From Phragmites australis (Eukaryota; Streptophyta; Magnoliopsida; Poales; Poaceae): DNA of 64,000 nucleotides. Both the position numbers and the translations under genes were made by a program. Below, piece after piece: positions 21,110 through 33,240 of the stretch. The notes below the pieces were generated by a model that did no database searches, was not told where the DNA came from, and saw nothing but the letters and a program-made list of their open reading frames with translations. The stretch lies in contig NC_084929.1 in assembly GCF_958298935.1 (NCBI RefSeq), positions 7,688,001 to 7,752,000 on the forward strand. The letters run 5' to 3'. Every line of letters starts with the position of its first letter. Within the stretch, counting starts at the first letter, position 1.

Positions 21110-21276
21110 TATTACATCCGTTAGCTGCACATTGCTCCAACTCTAACTCCACATTTAGTCCATAATCAAAATGCTAAAACTAAGCTCAAGCAATCTAAAA
21201 TTTGATAAGCCAAATCAACAATCTTGTTAATCACTCATCACATATAAAACAAGATATATTTCAATTTAGTTTCTCA
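21110..21276 (-). repeat. LTR end fragment of the copia family at 37222-45967
   Basis: It shares ttagtccataatcaaaatgct, aatcactcatcaca and aagatatatttcaa(t)ttag with the ends of both LTRs at 38665 and 45967. It finishes ttagtttctca, the family's LTR edge. Only about 165 bp survive. Confidence 0.65.
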
Positions 21277-24006
21277 AATGACAGCGACGCCAATGCGTTG
21301 GGGGCGGTAGCAGCAGGGGCAACATCTAGCCACAGGGTTTTCCTAGTGCCAACTATCCGACAAGAGGCAGCTTGGGGAAGGGTGTGTAGGAAGGTGATGA
21401 GGCTGGATGGTGGTAGGATATTAGGGTTAGAAGGTTAGTAGCTATGTGTGATAGAAACCACATGATTTAGATCCTACAGATAAAAATTAATGTGAACATT
21501 ACTAAAGAAAATTTTGGATCAATTAAAAAATAGACATTTCCTTGAACTATTTAGAGAATCTAGCCGGTATACTTATACAACGCATATAATCATGCATCTC
21601 CATTGATCTAGCTAGGTGAGAGTTGTATTGTTTGCAAAGAGCCCGCCAATGTCGGTGACTTTAGGCAAGGAATGATACCTTACATGCAAATGTTTGAAAG
21701 TGATCGAGGGTCCACGTAGAAGATCATCAAGACTTGCTTAAGCTTCTTGATTAGCGTAGAAGGTTTGACTAATCATCGTACGGCATGCGTGGATCAAGGA
21801 TGGCCTGAATCATCATCTGCTCTCTTGTAAATTAAAGGAGATGGATCCTTAATCAACGGCCTTTAACCTACTTTAGGTTTAGACGTAGCTAGAAGTCCAT
21901 TGCCGTCACATGGCCGCGCCTGTTACCTTGTGATGTTACAGGACGTATGTCGCATGCATTAGATCGATCGAATCAAAGCGAATTTAGATGTCTTTGTTTT
22001 GTGCACACGCGGCTAGCTGATAGGAAAAACACAGTGGCGAATTCTGTTGTTGGAATTGGTTAGTTTGTTGTGGTGGTTAGTTTTTGAGATTTGCCAATAC
22101 GGAACATGCGAGGACGTGTGTGCTAGCAGCTTATACGTAGAGTAGCTCAAGTATATGCATCGTCTTCAGTACACACTATTCCTTGTAACTTCTTGCTGTG
22201 GTATAATAATACAAGACATATCAAACATTTTGCATATAGAGCACAGCTACTCCCTATCCATGATCTGTGAATTTTTGCAATCATATATATGCTTGAAGGC
22301 TGAGATATGCAGGCTTGCACTGTCATGATTGGGGCGGACGTGCTGGTTCAATTTTGGGTGCAGGCTACGCACGCAAGCCGCCAGAATAGCCGGTTTGGGG
22401 GACACTTGCAAGCACGCTTGCGGCAGCAGCACAGGAGCATAGGTGCATACGTGTGTGGCACGGGCACGGTTGCATACTTGCATGCATGGGAAGGGACGGG
22501 GACTCGGCGAGTCGCCACTCGCCAGGTCGCCGGAGCGGCACGTGAAGTGGGCCGGCCGACCGGGGAGACGCGTCGTCGGTCACTCTCCTATCCGTCGTCC
22601 ATGCGTTGGTGGATTGACGGAGGCAGGTAGGCGGCGGTCGGGGTTGGCGAGAGCCTTATCATGTGGCTGGGAACTCCTGTTCAGCTGGGACCCGGCCCTG
22701 CATATATATATGGAAGTATGCAACGACCTTGACATCGTTTGACGTGGTGATTTGGTGAGAGAGACACCACTAAATGTTAATTTTGCTGCTGGACACTAAA
22801 AAAATTATGGTAGTTTGCTAGGAGACACCGCTGCCATTAAAATATATATGGTCCATATGAGAGGGAGATAATGGTGATGGTTTCACACAAATCTGCCGAT
22901 AATTAAGTTAAGCTAGCTTTTTTCTTTTTGCGAAGAAAATTAAGTAAGCTTGCAGTATATTATGATGTTAGACCCGTTCAGATCATGAGTGCTGGGACAC
23001 TGCAGGGATTACGCTAAGCTCATAGGAGCTAATTAGCTTTGTTAATTAAGTAATAAACACTGCTACACTGCACGTACCACCATTCAAGTACAGCTTAGGA
23101 TCCAATGGCATAAATCACGTCTTATCATGGTTATACTTGAATGGTACTTAATTAAATGGTTGTACGCGAAGCATTTCGCTTAAATAATCTAAACATGACG
23201 TCTTTTCATTTTAGCTAGATCGTCGCTTATCCTAATATCACCGATTCTAGTCACCAGAATCATTGGTTTTGAGATTTCTTAATTTCTCGAGAACTGAATC
23301 TCACAGAAGCTCAACACTCCAAGTTTGGAACTCTCTTTATTAAGGGAAATATGTTTCTACTAATATGGGACCTACAATTTCCCGAGACTCAATTTGTCTG
23401 TTTATTAACTTATCACTGATCCATCCTCCGGAAGGACGACTCAAGAACTTTATTTCAACTTAGGGTTAGCTGTGAGTCTGAAAGTGCTAATAGGATTATT
23501 GCTAGTTTGATTATAATTCATGTGCTTTGGTTAAGTTTCTCTCAACATATACCCAAATAAATGACGTTTTGAATTATATGCAGTCAACTAATTTAAGTTT
23601 TTTATCAATATCTTTCTATATTTTGAGATTAAACATTTTAAATTTATATGAATATATTTATCTAAATAACTGTTTCATAATTAACATGTATACATTTTTA
23701 TATTATATAAAAATGTTAAAAATAGAAATTAGTAGGCAAACCTGCATTTAAAATATCATTTCGATGTTTGAAACCATACTTTCTGGGGGAGTATTCTTTT
23801 TCTTGGAAAGCTCAACAATGGTCCCTTCTGTGGAATAAGCAAATTCGAGGTTTTGGAATTCGTGTAGGTTGATCTAGATGGACTTAAACTTTGTCTATCT
23901 ATAAATACTTATATTAGAGTATGAAAATTATTTATATATACATATATATGTCTCAAATACTTTTATAACATAAGTTATAATTTAGCAAATTATATAAATA
24001 AACCAA
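21277..24006. other. Unassigned intergenic DNA
   Basis: No recognisable gene. 22280-22700 is GC-rich and carries overlapping ORFs of 78-107 codons without family signatures; it could be an exon or promoter remnant. 22740-24000 is AT-rich. An inverted pair, accattcaagta (about 23079) and tacttgaatggt (about 23147), could form a modest hairpin. Confidence 0.4.
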
Positions 24007-24215
24007 CACTAGTAGAAAAATAATTTATACAGACGACTCAAAAATCCCGAGCGGGACACTTTTTTAACCATCAATAGAAAAGAGTATGTACAAATCAGAT
24101 TTGTACAAATAATTTTTAAACCATCTGTACAAAACATTTTGTACAAATAATTTGTACAGACGGCTCGTTATTAGATCCGTTTATACTAAGTTTTCTAAGT
24201 AAAAATATATTTTTC
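24007..24215 (+). mobile_element. CACTA-type terminus, second family
   Basis: It starts CACTAGTAGAAAAATAATT, a typical plant CACTA terminal repeat. It continues with repeated palindromic ATTTGTACAAAT and (T)TTGTACAGACGGCTC motifs at 24098, 24134 and 24150. No matching TTTTCTACTAGTG end was found downstream in the window, so it is an orphan end or a decayed element. Confidence 0.6.
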
Positions 24216-25100
24216 CTACCTATACAAAATACTATGCACTGTTAATCTGTTAAACGACATGCACTTGAAAAACTATACATTACTAATTTCCTGAGAGGAC
24301 ACTGTTAAATTTTTTATAGAGGACACTGTTAATTTGTTAAACAAGAAAGCTTACCCAGCCCGGTGCATGGCACTTGAGAAGTTGAGAGTATAGGCTGGGC
24401 CAAGAATTTCAACCAGCACTATTTAGGCCCACTTGGGCCTATTTCTCTGATAATCCCACTTGCGAAAACATGACACGTTCAACCTCCCGCCACAAATTCG
24501 TCTTGGGTTCTTGGGCTAATGGGAGAGCGGCGAATGTCCATTCACCTCCGCTCTCGACCCTTAACCTGACGAATTTATTTATTTATATATATATTCAAAA
24601 TTTGTATAATTACATAACGTTTCAAAAAATGCAACAATACACTGTGGTCGCCTATTCATCGAGCAAGAGTAAGGGTGACACTTGTGAGCCCCGTTGGTCA
24701 GAAGATTAAAAAAATATGGTGAGGCCACGTGTCGCCCGGTAAACGAACGAGATTTTTATGTCGCCCATTCACTAGGTGAATGGGCAAGATCTTCGTGTCT
24801 CCCAGTGAAAGGGTGACAATAGAAAATAGCCGTCCAATGAACAGGTGACACCTTGTTGTAGTCTTTTTTTATTTGTGATAAATCATACGTGTACTGCAAT
24901 GTTTATGTTTCAGATTCATCTAGTGCTATTAGATGTTTGTGTGATATTTTGGACACCCAGATTTTACAGAAACGGAAAGGTGAATATGGAGATTTTAATA
25001 GGAACTACAACATAAACGAACTGTGGAATGTATAGTACATAATCATTCTAACTTAAATAAGTATCACGTCTAAATGTAACATGCTTTAGTGAATGTAACA
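24216..25100. other. Unassigned DNA with a palindrome and a possible CACTA-type end
   Basis: There is no gene. Positions 24763-24785 form a perfect 10-bp-arm palindrome (gcccattcac tag gtgaatgggc) among GTGTCGCCC and GGTGACA motifs. The right edge near 24864 reads, on the minus strand, GACTACAACAAGGTGTCACC. That is one base from a CACTACAACAAGG-type terminus. Confidence 0.4.
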
Positions 25101-25122
25101 CAACATGATTATAATATGTGGT

Positions 25123-25725
25123 CTACTGAGTAGTACGTGGGTATTTTTCCTGCCTCCTCGCTTCCAGTCCTGCCTCACACGCTCGACATGCCCTCTCACA
25201 CTTCCTCTCCCTCCCCGCCTCGCGGACCTCTGCCATCATGCAGTTACGCTCCTCCTTCATCTCCTGCTGCTCCTCTTGAATGTGCTTGCACGTAGCCTTC
25301 TTCCTCTCGTTAGCTTTCATCTCATGGAAGTGTCTCCAAGTGGGGGTTTCTAAGTGCGAAGGAGGAACACATCTGCTTGCGACTACTTAGTATCCAGCCA
25401 CTGTAAGAAATCATATAGTGGTGGCAGAGACTGCAACGGATATAGAAATATTAATTGGTAATTCTTAGTTGTATTTTAAGTGATTTGGCCAGAATGGTTA
25501 CTTAGCAGCGGGAGCCAACATTAGTGCTTCCCTACGATGGATTGTACTCGTAGTTGCGGCACATGAAGAACCTCCTTTCGTAGGTGTCAGAGAACTCATA
25601 GGACTTTATCACCCAACAAAGGTCTCCACACTAGTATATGGGCACTTCGACCCTAATAGGCGTATTATTCGGCAAATATTTCTTTGGGAAAGGATCGAAT
25701 GCCATTTTCGTCGGAGTTATGGAGG
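25123..25725 (-). pseudogene. GRF-like zinc-finger protein fragment with coiled coil
   Basis: Minus-strand sequence at about 25705-25500 translates with CGDLCWVIKSYEFSDTYERRF followed by FMCRNYEYNPS. This matches the CxCGxxC...S...RRFxxC pattern of GRF zinc fingers in plant transposon-linked proteins; the Cys before CGD is now a stop. Downstream, 25320-25123 encodes a 65-residue charged helix (KEERNCMMAEVREAGRERKCE), the usual coiled-coil tail. Stops separate the two, so it is a relic. Confidence 0.5.
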
Positions 25726-25861
25726 TTGAGACTATTGGTTTGGTTGTACATGTGCCCAGGAGGTAATCTATTTATTCTACGGATTCATGCTAGTGCATAG
25801 ACTAAGTCCATGGAAATCGACCTTAGAAAAGAGTTGATTATGCAGTAAGGTGTGGTTGTAT

Positions 25862-26040
25862 CAGCTGAAAAGGCTTCTCTTGGAAAGGCTATACTCATAA
25901 AAAGGCTACTTCCAAAAAGGCTTTTTTGAAAAGCCTACTTCTGAAAAGGTTATTTCTAATAAGGTTACATCTGAAAGACTACTAATGAGAAGGCTAATTC
26001 TTAAATGGTTAGGTGCGAATAGGCTAGATCTAAAAAAGGA
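25862..26040. repeat. Degenerate minisatellite, about 18-19 bp unit
   Basis: About ten imperfect copies of aaaaggctacttctg are present (for example aaaaaggctacttccaaaaa, gaaaaggttatttctaataa, gagaaggctaattcttaaa). Copies are more diverged toward the right. No gene overlaps. Confidence 0.75.
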
Positions 26041-26618
26041 GTATGTGTTTTATTATCACGATTGAATGTGTGTGGGTAACACAAATTTGATAGTAATATT
26101 ACGCCACGGTAAAAGAATGTATGCTGCTACCACGCATCTATAAAAGGCCCATGTATCTAAAAACTAAAGCCACAACTACCAATGCAGGGGGGGAAGAAGG
26201 GGGGCGGGGCGAGCAGTGGTGAGATGGGAGGTTTCGTTTGGTTTAACTGAGTACGAGAAGCCTCTCTACAACTTTTCTATGCAGGATAGTAGTGATTTTC
26301 GTACTTTAAGTCACCTAAGGATTTATGAGCACCCAAATGAGCCATAGACCAAGTGCTTCCATGGCTACAATTGTGTCATTCAGATGTACAATGGGAGCTT
26401 TCATGGGGGAGTTCATTATTTTGATGTCCTCTTGGTAGGGTTAGAATTATTTCACCGTCACCATCCGTATCCTTATTTGAAAACATTGTACATTGTGACA
26501 TCCACATTTTTGCAGGCTTTCGACGATGAGCTCGACAACTGCTAGTACAAGAAATAGGTCGATATTTCTGTTCTGCAGCATATTTAATATGTTTTTATGC
26601 CATCGTACGTTAGGTTGA
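26041..26618 (+). other. Unassigned DNA with a possible second GRF-like remnant
   Basis: Plus-strand translation near 26350-26440 gives KCFHGYNCVIQMYNGSFHGG, similar to the CxHGxxC start of GRF zinc fingers. The frame is interrupted and the second half is not convincing. The segment ends where the long LTR begins. Confidence 0.3.
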
Positions 26619-29600
26619 TGTAACACCCTAAATTTCAAATTTGCAAGTTTCTAAAATTGGCTATATTTTAGTTAGAGGTTGAATTAAATAGCCTAGGTTT
26701 AAAATCAAATTTATAAAACTAAATTCTATATGAACATAGGGTATATTTGATTTATATGCATTTTTGCTGAGTATAGGCACGTAGGGTTTTTTTAAGTTTA
26801 TTTGGCTTTGTTTGAGTTGATTTTGCTTTGAATTCAAATTTCAAATGATTTAGAAAAGGAAATGAAATCGAAAAAAAATAAAACTCTTCCCGAGCCGCTT
26901 CCTCTCCCTTTCAGCCTGCCCAGCTAGTGGGCCTGGCCTGCTCAGCTCGCTCTTCCCCTCTCTCCCCAACCAAGCCGAGCCGACGTCCTCCCCTCCATTT
27001 CCTGCTCGGCCCAAGCCAACGCCGTAGCCTGCACTATTCTGCTACCACTATGTGGGACCCACTAGTCAGACTCGTCGTCTCTGAGTCGAACTCAGCTGGC
27101 CACCGTGTACGACTGGGATTTCCACCATCACCCTAAAGTCCTAGCATGACCTCAGCCTCCCAAGCCGCCTATATATGTGCCCCGCCCCCTCCTCGACCTT
27201 TTCCCCAAGACAAGTCGCCGAGTTCTAGCGCAAATTGCAGAGATCGAGTTCGCTGCCATTGCCATTGCCGCCGCCCTCTATCGAGTTCGCTGTCATGCCA
27301 TTCCAGAGCCTCGCGCTACTGTCCAAGCCCACTAGAAGAACCTCCTGTGACCGCTGAAGCTCATGCCGCCATCGCCTTCGTCGATCGACTGCCAGAACCA
27401 CTGTCCTGATGAGATCTGAGCTGCTCCGCCACCTTTCCTATCGCCGACGCTCTTCCTGTGCCATGCTGCCGCGGTAAGATCCTAGATTGACTCCCCATAC
27501 GCTTCTCGTCATGTTCCTCCACTCACTGTCGTCGTCAGCAAGCCAGAGTGTTGTTCCGTTGACCATCCAGCGAGTGCACCGCCATGATTCCCTTGGCTCC
27601 GCCGTGTTCCCCTACTCTGGTCCATGGTTCATGTCACCGATCGCCGGTCAGTAACCGAGCTCCAACAGTTACCGAAAAGTCACGATAACCACTCGAAATT
27701 TGAATAAAATTCAAACAAAATTTATTTGATAAAATTTAAAATTTGGGGAAAAATTCGTGAAATTGACCTCTCGGTAACCGGTAGAATTGGACCGGTTACC
27801 GAGTGGTTTTCTTGATTTATCGAGCGGGTTTCCCGAATTTTCCGCATTGTTGGTAACCGCTGGTTTTGTCGGTAACCGCTCAATTTTCTCGATTTATCGA
27901 GCGGTTTTCTCGATTTTCATTGAAGTTCAACAAAAATCCTAAAAATTATCTCAATCTTGTAAAATCAATAACTAATTCATCTGAGCTTCAAATCAAATGA
28001 AACAAATATTGTTGGTTTCCTTGTAACATGATCTACATGATAAAATTATTTATACTCATAAAAATTTCAAAATTTTCTATGAGAAAATGTATTTGTTAAA
28101 CCAAGTTAAATGCATAGTTTACTCTTTGCTAATCAAAAAATCATGAAACTAATTTTGTTAGTCTTCTTACATGATCCTATGTCTTTTAAAAATACATGAA
28201 CTCATGAATTAGTTATTGTAACTTGCAAGATTGTGTAAATGTGTTGCGACTGGATTAATTTATAACTGACCCATCACACCTATCATATTAGTGAAACCAC
28301 TTTTATTAGTTTATTTATATTATTGTTTACGTAGGAAAAATAATAGTAGACATGAAAAGTTAATGACAGTGTTGTTTCTTAACATATTCACTTTATGCTT
28401 GCGAACTTTGGAAAAATCATAGAGAAATTAATAAAACTCTAAATAAAGTGAAATTAATTTTAAAGATCCTCTTAAGATACATTCTACACAAGAAAAATAT
28501 GTGTTTGCATGTTAAGCTTTTCCTTAACCTGAGTTAATAACTGAGTCGCACGCTTCAACTGTTTTCATTTTTTTCAAACTTCATCCCTACAGAATATGAT
28601 GCAAATGACATTATTTTTGAAATGTTTTTTCATAGACTTCTTAGAATTGTGTCTAGTTTTTTTAGGATTTGTTTTGAATTTTTTGAATTTTTTATTTTTT
28701 TCGAATTTTTTGAATTCAAATTCGATTACCGTTCCGTTTTTTAAACCGAGCCAGACCGAGATGTCCGGTTATCACGCATTTTTGTCGATTACCGACGAAT
28801 TTTTAACCCTACTCCGACCATCCCCTTCGTTGTGCACCGTCGGATCTATTCTCTGTGGTCCAGATTAGATCTGTCCCGTAACCCTTCGGTAGCCAACCAG
28901 AACGTAACACGCGTCGATCCTTAATCCCAGTCAGCGCTTTAGCCCATTCACCTGTCACATGTGCGCCACCTCAGCCTATCTAGTCTGCATGACAACCCAG
29001 TCAAGCCCGTTCAGCAGCCACGCAATAAATCAATGTTTTTTAATATAAAAAATAATTCCAAATATTCCTAGAAATTGGTAATTTTGCAAATAAGCCTCTG
29101 GAATATCTTGTTTTCACAAAAGAGCCCCTATCCTTTTACACTTCATCACCTAAACTTTTCTATAATTATAAATAGGTCCCTTTATTTTTACAAAAAGGTC
29201 CCTAAATTTTCTGTTTATTTCAGATGAAGTTCATTTCTTTCTCAGATTAAACCCTAAACTTGTTTTTAGTGTAACTTTATCATTCTAGCTTCGTTTTAAG
29301 TGATTCTTGTGCTGTTGGATTCATTTTTCGAAGCTCTATCTTTTTAGATAGGTTTTTCCTTATTGTTATTTTATTTTGTGTACTGTTTTTAGTGTGTTTG
29401 TTTGTGTGCTTTACCAGTAATTGTGCGATTAGACAACAACGCCCTGAATTAGTTTGAGGAACGTTAAGACCAAGAGCTAGAGTACATTGAGTAGCAGTAA
29501 GGAGAAGGCAAGTATCCTTGATAATCTTGAACTTATGTTTTAAATGTTTTACTTTACAAAATTGTATTTAGTGCCTATCAACTTGATGGGTAATCACCTA

Positions 29601-30721
29601 TGTTAGGGTTTACCTAGTTCTTCCTTTACATTCCTTGAAGCCTAAGTGGTAGTTGATATGAGTCCCTTAGGTAGATTTGCTTAGCTATGTTTTTGGGATG
29701 TTGGGAAGTGTCATATACAAGTTTAGTGGACATATGAAACGGTGATGATGAACTTGTTTTAGTAATATGGAACCCTAGGACTTGGGTAAGGAATTGGTTT
29801 GATAATGGTGGTTCATGTGATGGGCTTATGGATCGTTCCAAGAAAATATGTTAGGTTTTGTTGGTTATTTCCCTATTGGATAGTATTTGCCCAAGTGTCA
29901 CATACAAGAACCGGTTCGAGGAGCGACAACCCAAAAAATACCGTTCAAACATGAGGCAGATATGGTTAAGACTTAGCATATCAGTTAGACATATGGCTGG
30001 CATTCATTAGGGTACCAGGACCTAATTAATGGACCATGGTTCATAGTGATCTCCTGACGACACACCACTGGAGTGTGTTAAGTGTTCTGCAAACACGGAA
30101 ACATGGGTATCACGACTCATGGCTAAAAGTTGGATAACCTATGTATAGTGTAAAATTGTTATAACAGTTGTGCCCTCTGTTATGGGAGACTTGGATCCTC
30201 TCTTGATTAGATGGTTATGGTATAATACATGTGGTACTAGTTGGTTATGGTTTATGGGATGGTTAGTTGTCAGATTGTTGGGTTATATTCACTTAAAAAC
30301 TGCTAATGCTTTTGAATTACATTGTCGTTTTCTTTACTTGCACTTATGCAAATATACCATGTGTTAGCTTATTCTTGTTGTAAGCCTATATATCATATCT
30401 TTATTACACTTGCTGAGTACTCCATGTGCTCAGTGGAAGACTTTGAAGATTTCCATGACGACGACCTGGTGTTCTAGGAGCGTGTCTTCTGATCGGTGCC
30501 TGTGGAATTGCTATGTCGCCAATGCTTCTGTTTCGCTGTCATCGTTTAGTTGCTGTCGTTTAGCTAATAGGTTGTTTAGGTGAAGTCTTTAATGTAAGAG
30601 TTAAACAGTTGTAAGTTAAAAGTATTATTTTTATTACTTCACCTGTGATGTCCTTATGTGTGTTGAACTTCCTCGGCACACATAAGCTGCACTTAGTTTT
30701 GTCTGTTAAAACGGTATGACA
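26619..30721 (+). repeat. Long (4.1 kb) LTR, 5' copy
   Basis: It begins TGTAACACCC at 26619 and ends ACGGTATGACA at 30721, immediately before a tRNA-Met-type primer-binding site, which fixes orientation. A reverse-oriented relative at 58656-62205 matches across its length: the ends, the acttgctgagta...cagtggaaga segment and the taatttattttaa-type zones. U3 carries a TATA box (27170) inside a GC-rich promoter block. No protein gene is supported within it; Pro-rich ORFs at 26927-27409 are promoter/leader sequence. Confidence 0.85.
27170..27176 (+). promoter_or_regulatory. LTR TATA box
   Basis: CCGCCTATATATGTGCCCC lies in a GC-rich context. The relative at 58656-62205 has CTATAAATAG at the corresponding place (61278-61287 region, minus strand). 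Confidence 0.6.
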
Positions 30722-30725
30722 GAGG

Positions 30726-30737
30726 TGGTATCACGGC
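30726..30737 (+). other. Primer-binding site
   Basis: TGGTATCACGGC begins five bases after the LTR end and resembles TGGTATCAGAGC with two changes. Confidence 0.65.
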
Positions 30738-30889
30738 TATACTGACTGTAGGACCGTAAGCCTAGATAGAGTAGTCGTTCTAAGGTTTTCCCTAGTTCGT
30801 CTAAACGCATAGGAGCTTTTCATTAGTTCTCATACTTGTCTCTTGCTATCTTTAAGGTTAGTTCTTATATCCTATCTTTTCTTTTATAG

Positions 30890-31348
30890 ATGGTTCACCA
30901 GCTGCTCACCGCTCGCAAGTCAACTAGAGGACGTCCACCCATTCTTCAACATGTTCCAACTTAAGAGGAGATTGATCATCCCACCTTCTGCAACATGGAT
31001 CCTGTTCTCGACGTCTACGAGAGTGATGGTCTTCACACTGGGCACCTTCCTCGCCTACTGTGGGGAATACTTTCTGGAGTTGGACATATGCAGAAGCTGA
31101 TCTACAGGGGAATTAAGAAGCAATACTCTGGATATGTAGAATGGAAGGTAGAAGTCACCATCTACGACTACGAGCAAAGAGAAGATGAAAGAATGGATGT
31201 TCGTCGAGTTGTGGGAATTCACTCAGCAATGACCCCAAGAGCAACCTGCACTGCCGCTATTCGAGATGTAGCACGTCAAGCCATATCCCATGTTCGAGAC
31301 CAATACAACAGCAAGATGGTCGACTCTTCTTATGCATACTGTCCCTGA
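30890..31348 (+). pseudogene. Unrecognised element-encoded protein, broken
   Basis: It opens at an ATG directly after a splice-acceptor-like tttatag: MVHQLLTARKSTRGRPPI. It stops at a TAA near 30964 and resumes in another frame at 30995. That frame encodes 117 residues: HTGHLPRLLWGILSGVGHMQ, YVEWKVEVTIYDYEQREDER, and ATCTAAIRDVARQAISHVRD. The last part resembles a conserved ...A...AAR.A...... helix of hypothetical proteins carried by non-autonomous grass LTR elements; this is recalled similarity, not a search result. I do not know its function. Gag-like packaging or a captured host domain are both possible. Confidence 0.45.
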
Positions 31349-33240
31349 AGAACTTGTGGGAGTGATGAACCGTGTGTGAAGCACCCTTTTGGTGAAAGCC
31401 CCAAGCTACGTGAACAAGTTACGCTCACTATGGCCTTGGAAGATGAATTGGACTACACCGTATGGAATTTGGGAGAGGTTCTCGCCCTATGGTGTTATTT
31501 GATTATTCTCTAGTATATACCACTGTTGATCGGAATCGCGTTTGCAGAACCGGAGGATTTCGTAGAGAACCCAGAGGATCCTGACTTCAACCAAGGGTTA
31601 GAATAAGACTTTGGAGAAAGCAAGTCCTATCTCCTTGATTATTTAAGCCCATGTTTTCAAAAATCTAAATTGATCAACTTAAAACATGATTTATTATCGC
31701 ACGTGCTATGTATTATGTTATTTTAACTGTCTACAGTAGTTAAATCTTACCAAACAATTGCCATTTCTTAAATGTCTTACCTAGAATACATAGGACCTTA
31801 GGATGTACCTGTCATTATCTATACTAATGTTGGACAACACCGTGATATCTAGCATGCTTAGGGTGAAATACATCTCTGTGGAGATGTTGCTTCACTATTT
31901 AATCGATTCAACCCATGACATAAATCTTTGGTGATTGTGGAATCCTTGATGTCATGTGGGATATGGTGGGTGGTGTGCAAAATAGGTGAAAGCTGTTTTA
32001 GCAGGGGCAAATAGAGTAGTCATCTGGTAGAGGATGCTCTTGGGGGCGTAAGTTACCTTTGTAATATTCATTGCCAACTGAAAATGCCTGCCCCAGATGT
32101 ATAAGTACTGAATCATTGCGTCATCATGCTAAGCCACCCTAGTGTAACCATGTGTCCTGTATAGGTAGGACTTGATCTCACACCTCATTAGCCGAGCTTA
32201 GAACCCACCCAGGAGGTAGGGGTACAATGGAACTCAGGAAAAGACTTCTTACTGTGCACAGTACGAGAGCTAGTTGGTGACATTGCAATGGATGTCCAGC
32301 CACGATTAGTCCAATGCTCCTGACCCCTATTTTTTTTCGTGGGTGGACCGTATAACAATATGCTCGATAGGTACGAGATCTCGATAAGATTCGCTCCTTT
32401 GCTTGCAATAGTTGTAGGTTGAGCATATCGCGTGGGTACAGTGTACAACCTCTGCAGTGTGTAAACCTATTCGAATAGCCGTGTCTATGGTCATGGATAT
32501 GCACAGCAATGACCTCACTTGGTTAGACTAGGGGCATGTGTGTCTTTGATGAGTGAGTGTGTAGACTAGATATGTATGTGATGAGGTTGCTGCCTCAGTC
32601 CGTTGAGAGCTATATGATACTAGAGGTACACTAGACAAAATAACAAGGACTATAGAGCGAAGTGTAGGCCCTTTCAGGACCGAAACCCCCAGATATACTT
32701 GTTATCTTGTTTACACAGTTTTCAAAGTTAATAGTAGATAATACAACTGAATATCTGCATAAAACTGTATTATGTTTCAAACTAAACTGTAAAGCCTTAT
32801 TTTTGAGATATTCTGTTTGTATCTATCAACACCTTAAAGTAGTATAGAACTTGTTGGGCACATTCTGTACTCATTCTTACTATCATTCAGATGAGGAAAC
32901 AGATGTCGACTTTTCTGGAGAAGAAAGCGCGGATGAGTAGATTAGTGGTCGCGTTCGCATCTTAGCTACCTGTGGCTTTGTGTTTTTGTTATGCTGTGTT
33001 TTTGTTGGCTTGTTGGCGAAGGCTTGTAATACGTTATGGTTTAAGATATTTGTATTGTTGTAACCTATATTTTTATATACATTGTATAACTGGGATGTCA
33101 TAATTATTATATTATATGTATCAGTTATTTGATCTAGAGATTGACATAAGAGACATGCGAGATTGCAAGAATGGGGTCTCAGAAATTCAATATCTTTAGT
33201 TACAGACCTAGACAATTAATACATCACCGATACTGCTTAT

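Larger units (their letters stand above)
30722..33240 (+). mobile_element. Internal region of the long-LTR element, apparently non-autonomous
   Basis: It follows the 4.1-kb LTR and its primer-binding site. It holds a short, broken coding region (30890-31348) and then about 1.8 kb of low-coding sequence. No reverse transcriptase, integrase or protease motif was found, and no 3' LTR is present before 33240. It therefore resembles a large retrotransposon derivative, or is truncated. The right boundary is approximate. Confidence 0.6.

Noticed and set aside
22307..22742. Overlapping plus-strand ORFs of 99-107 codons in a GC-rich patch
   Set aside because: No domain, poor start context and competing ORFs in other frames; a composition effect is more likely.
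26927..27409. Two plus-strand Pro/Ser/Arg-rich ORFs
   Set aside because: They lie around the TATA box within the long LTR and are not conserved as frames in the related solo LTR.
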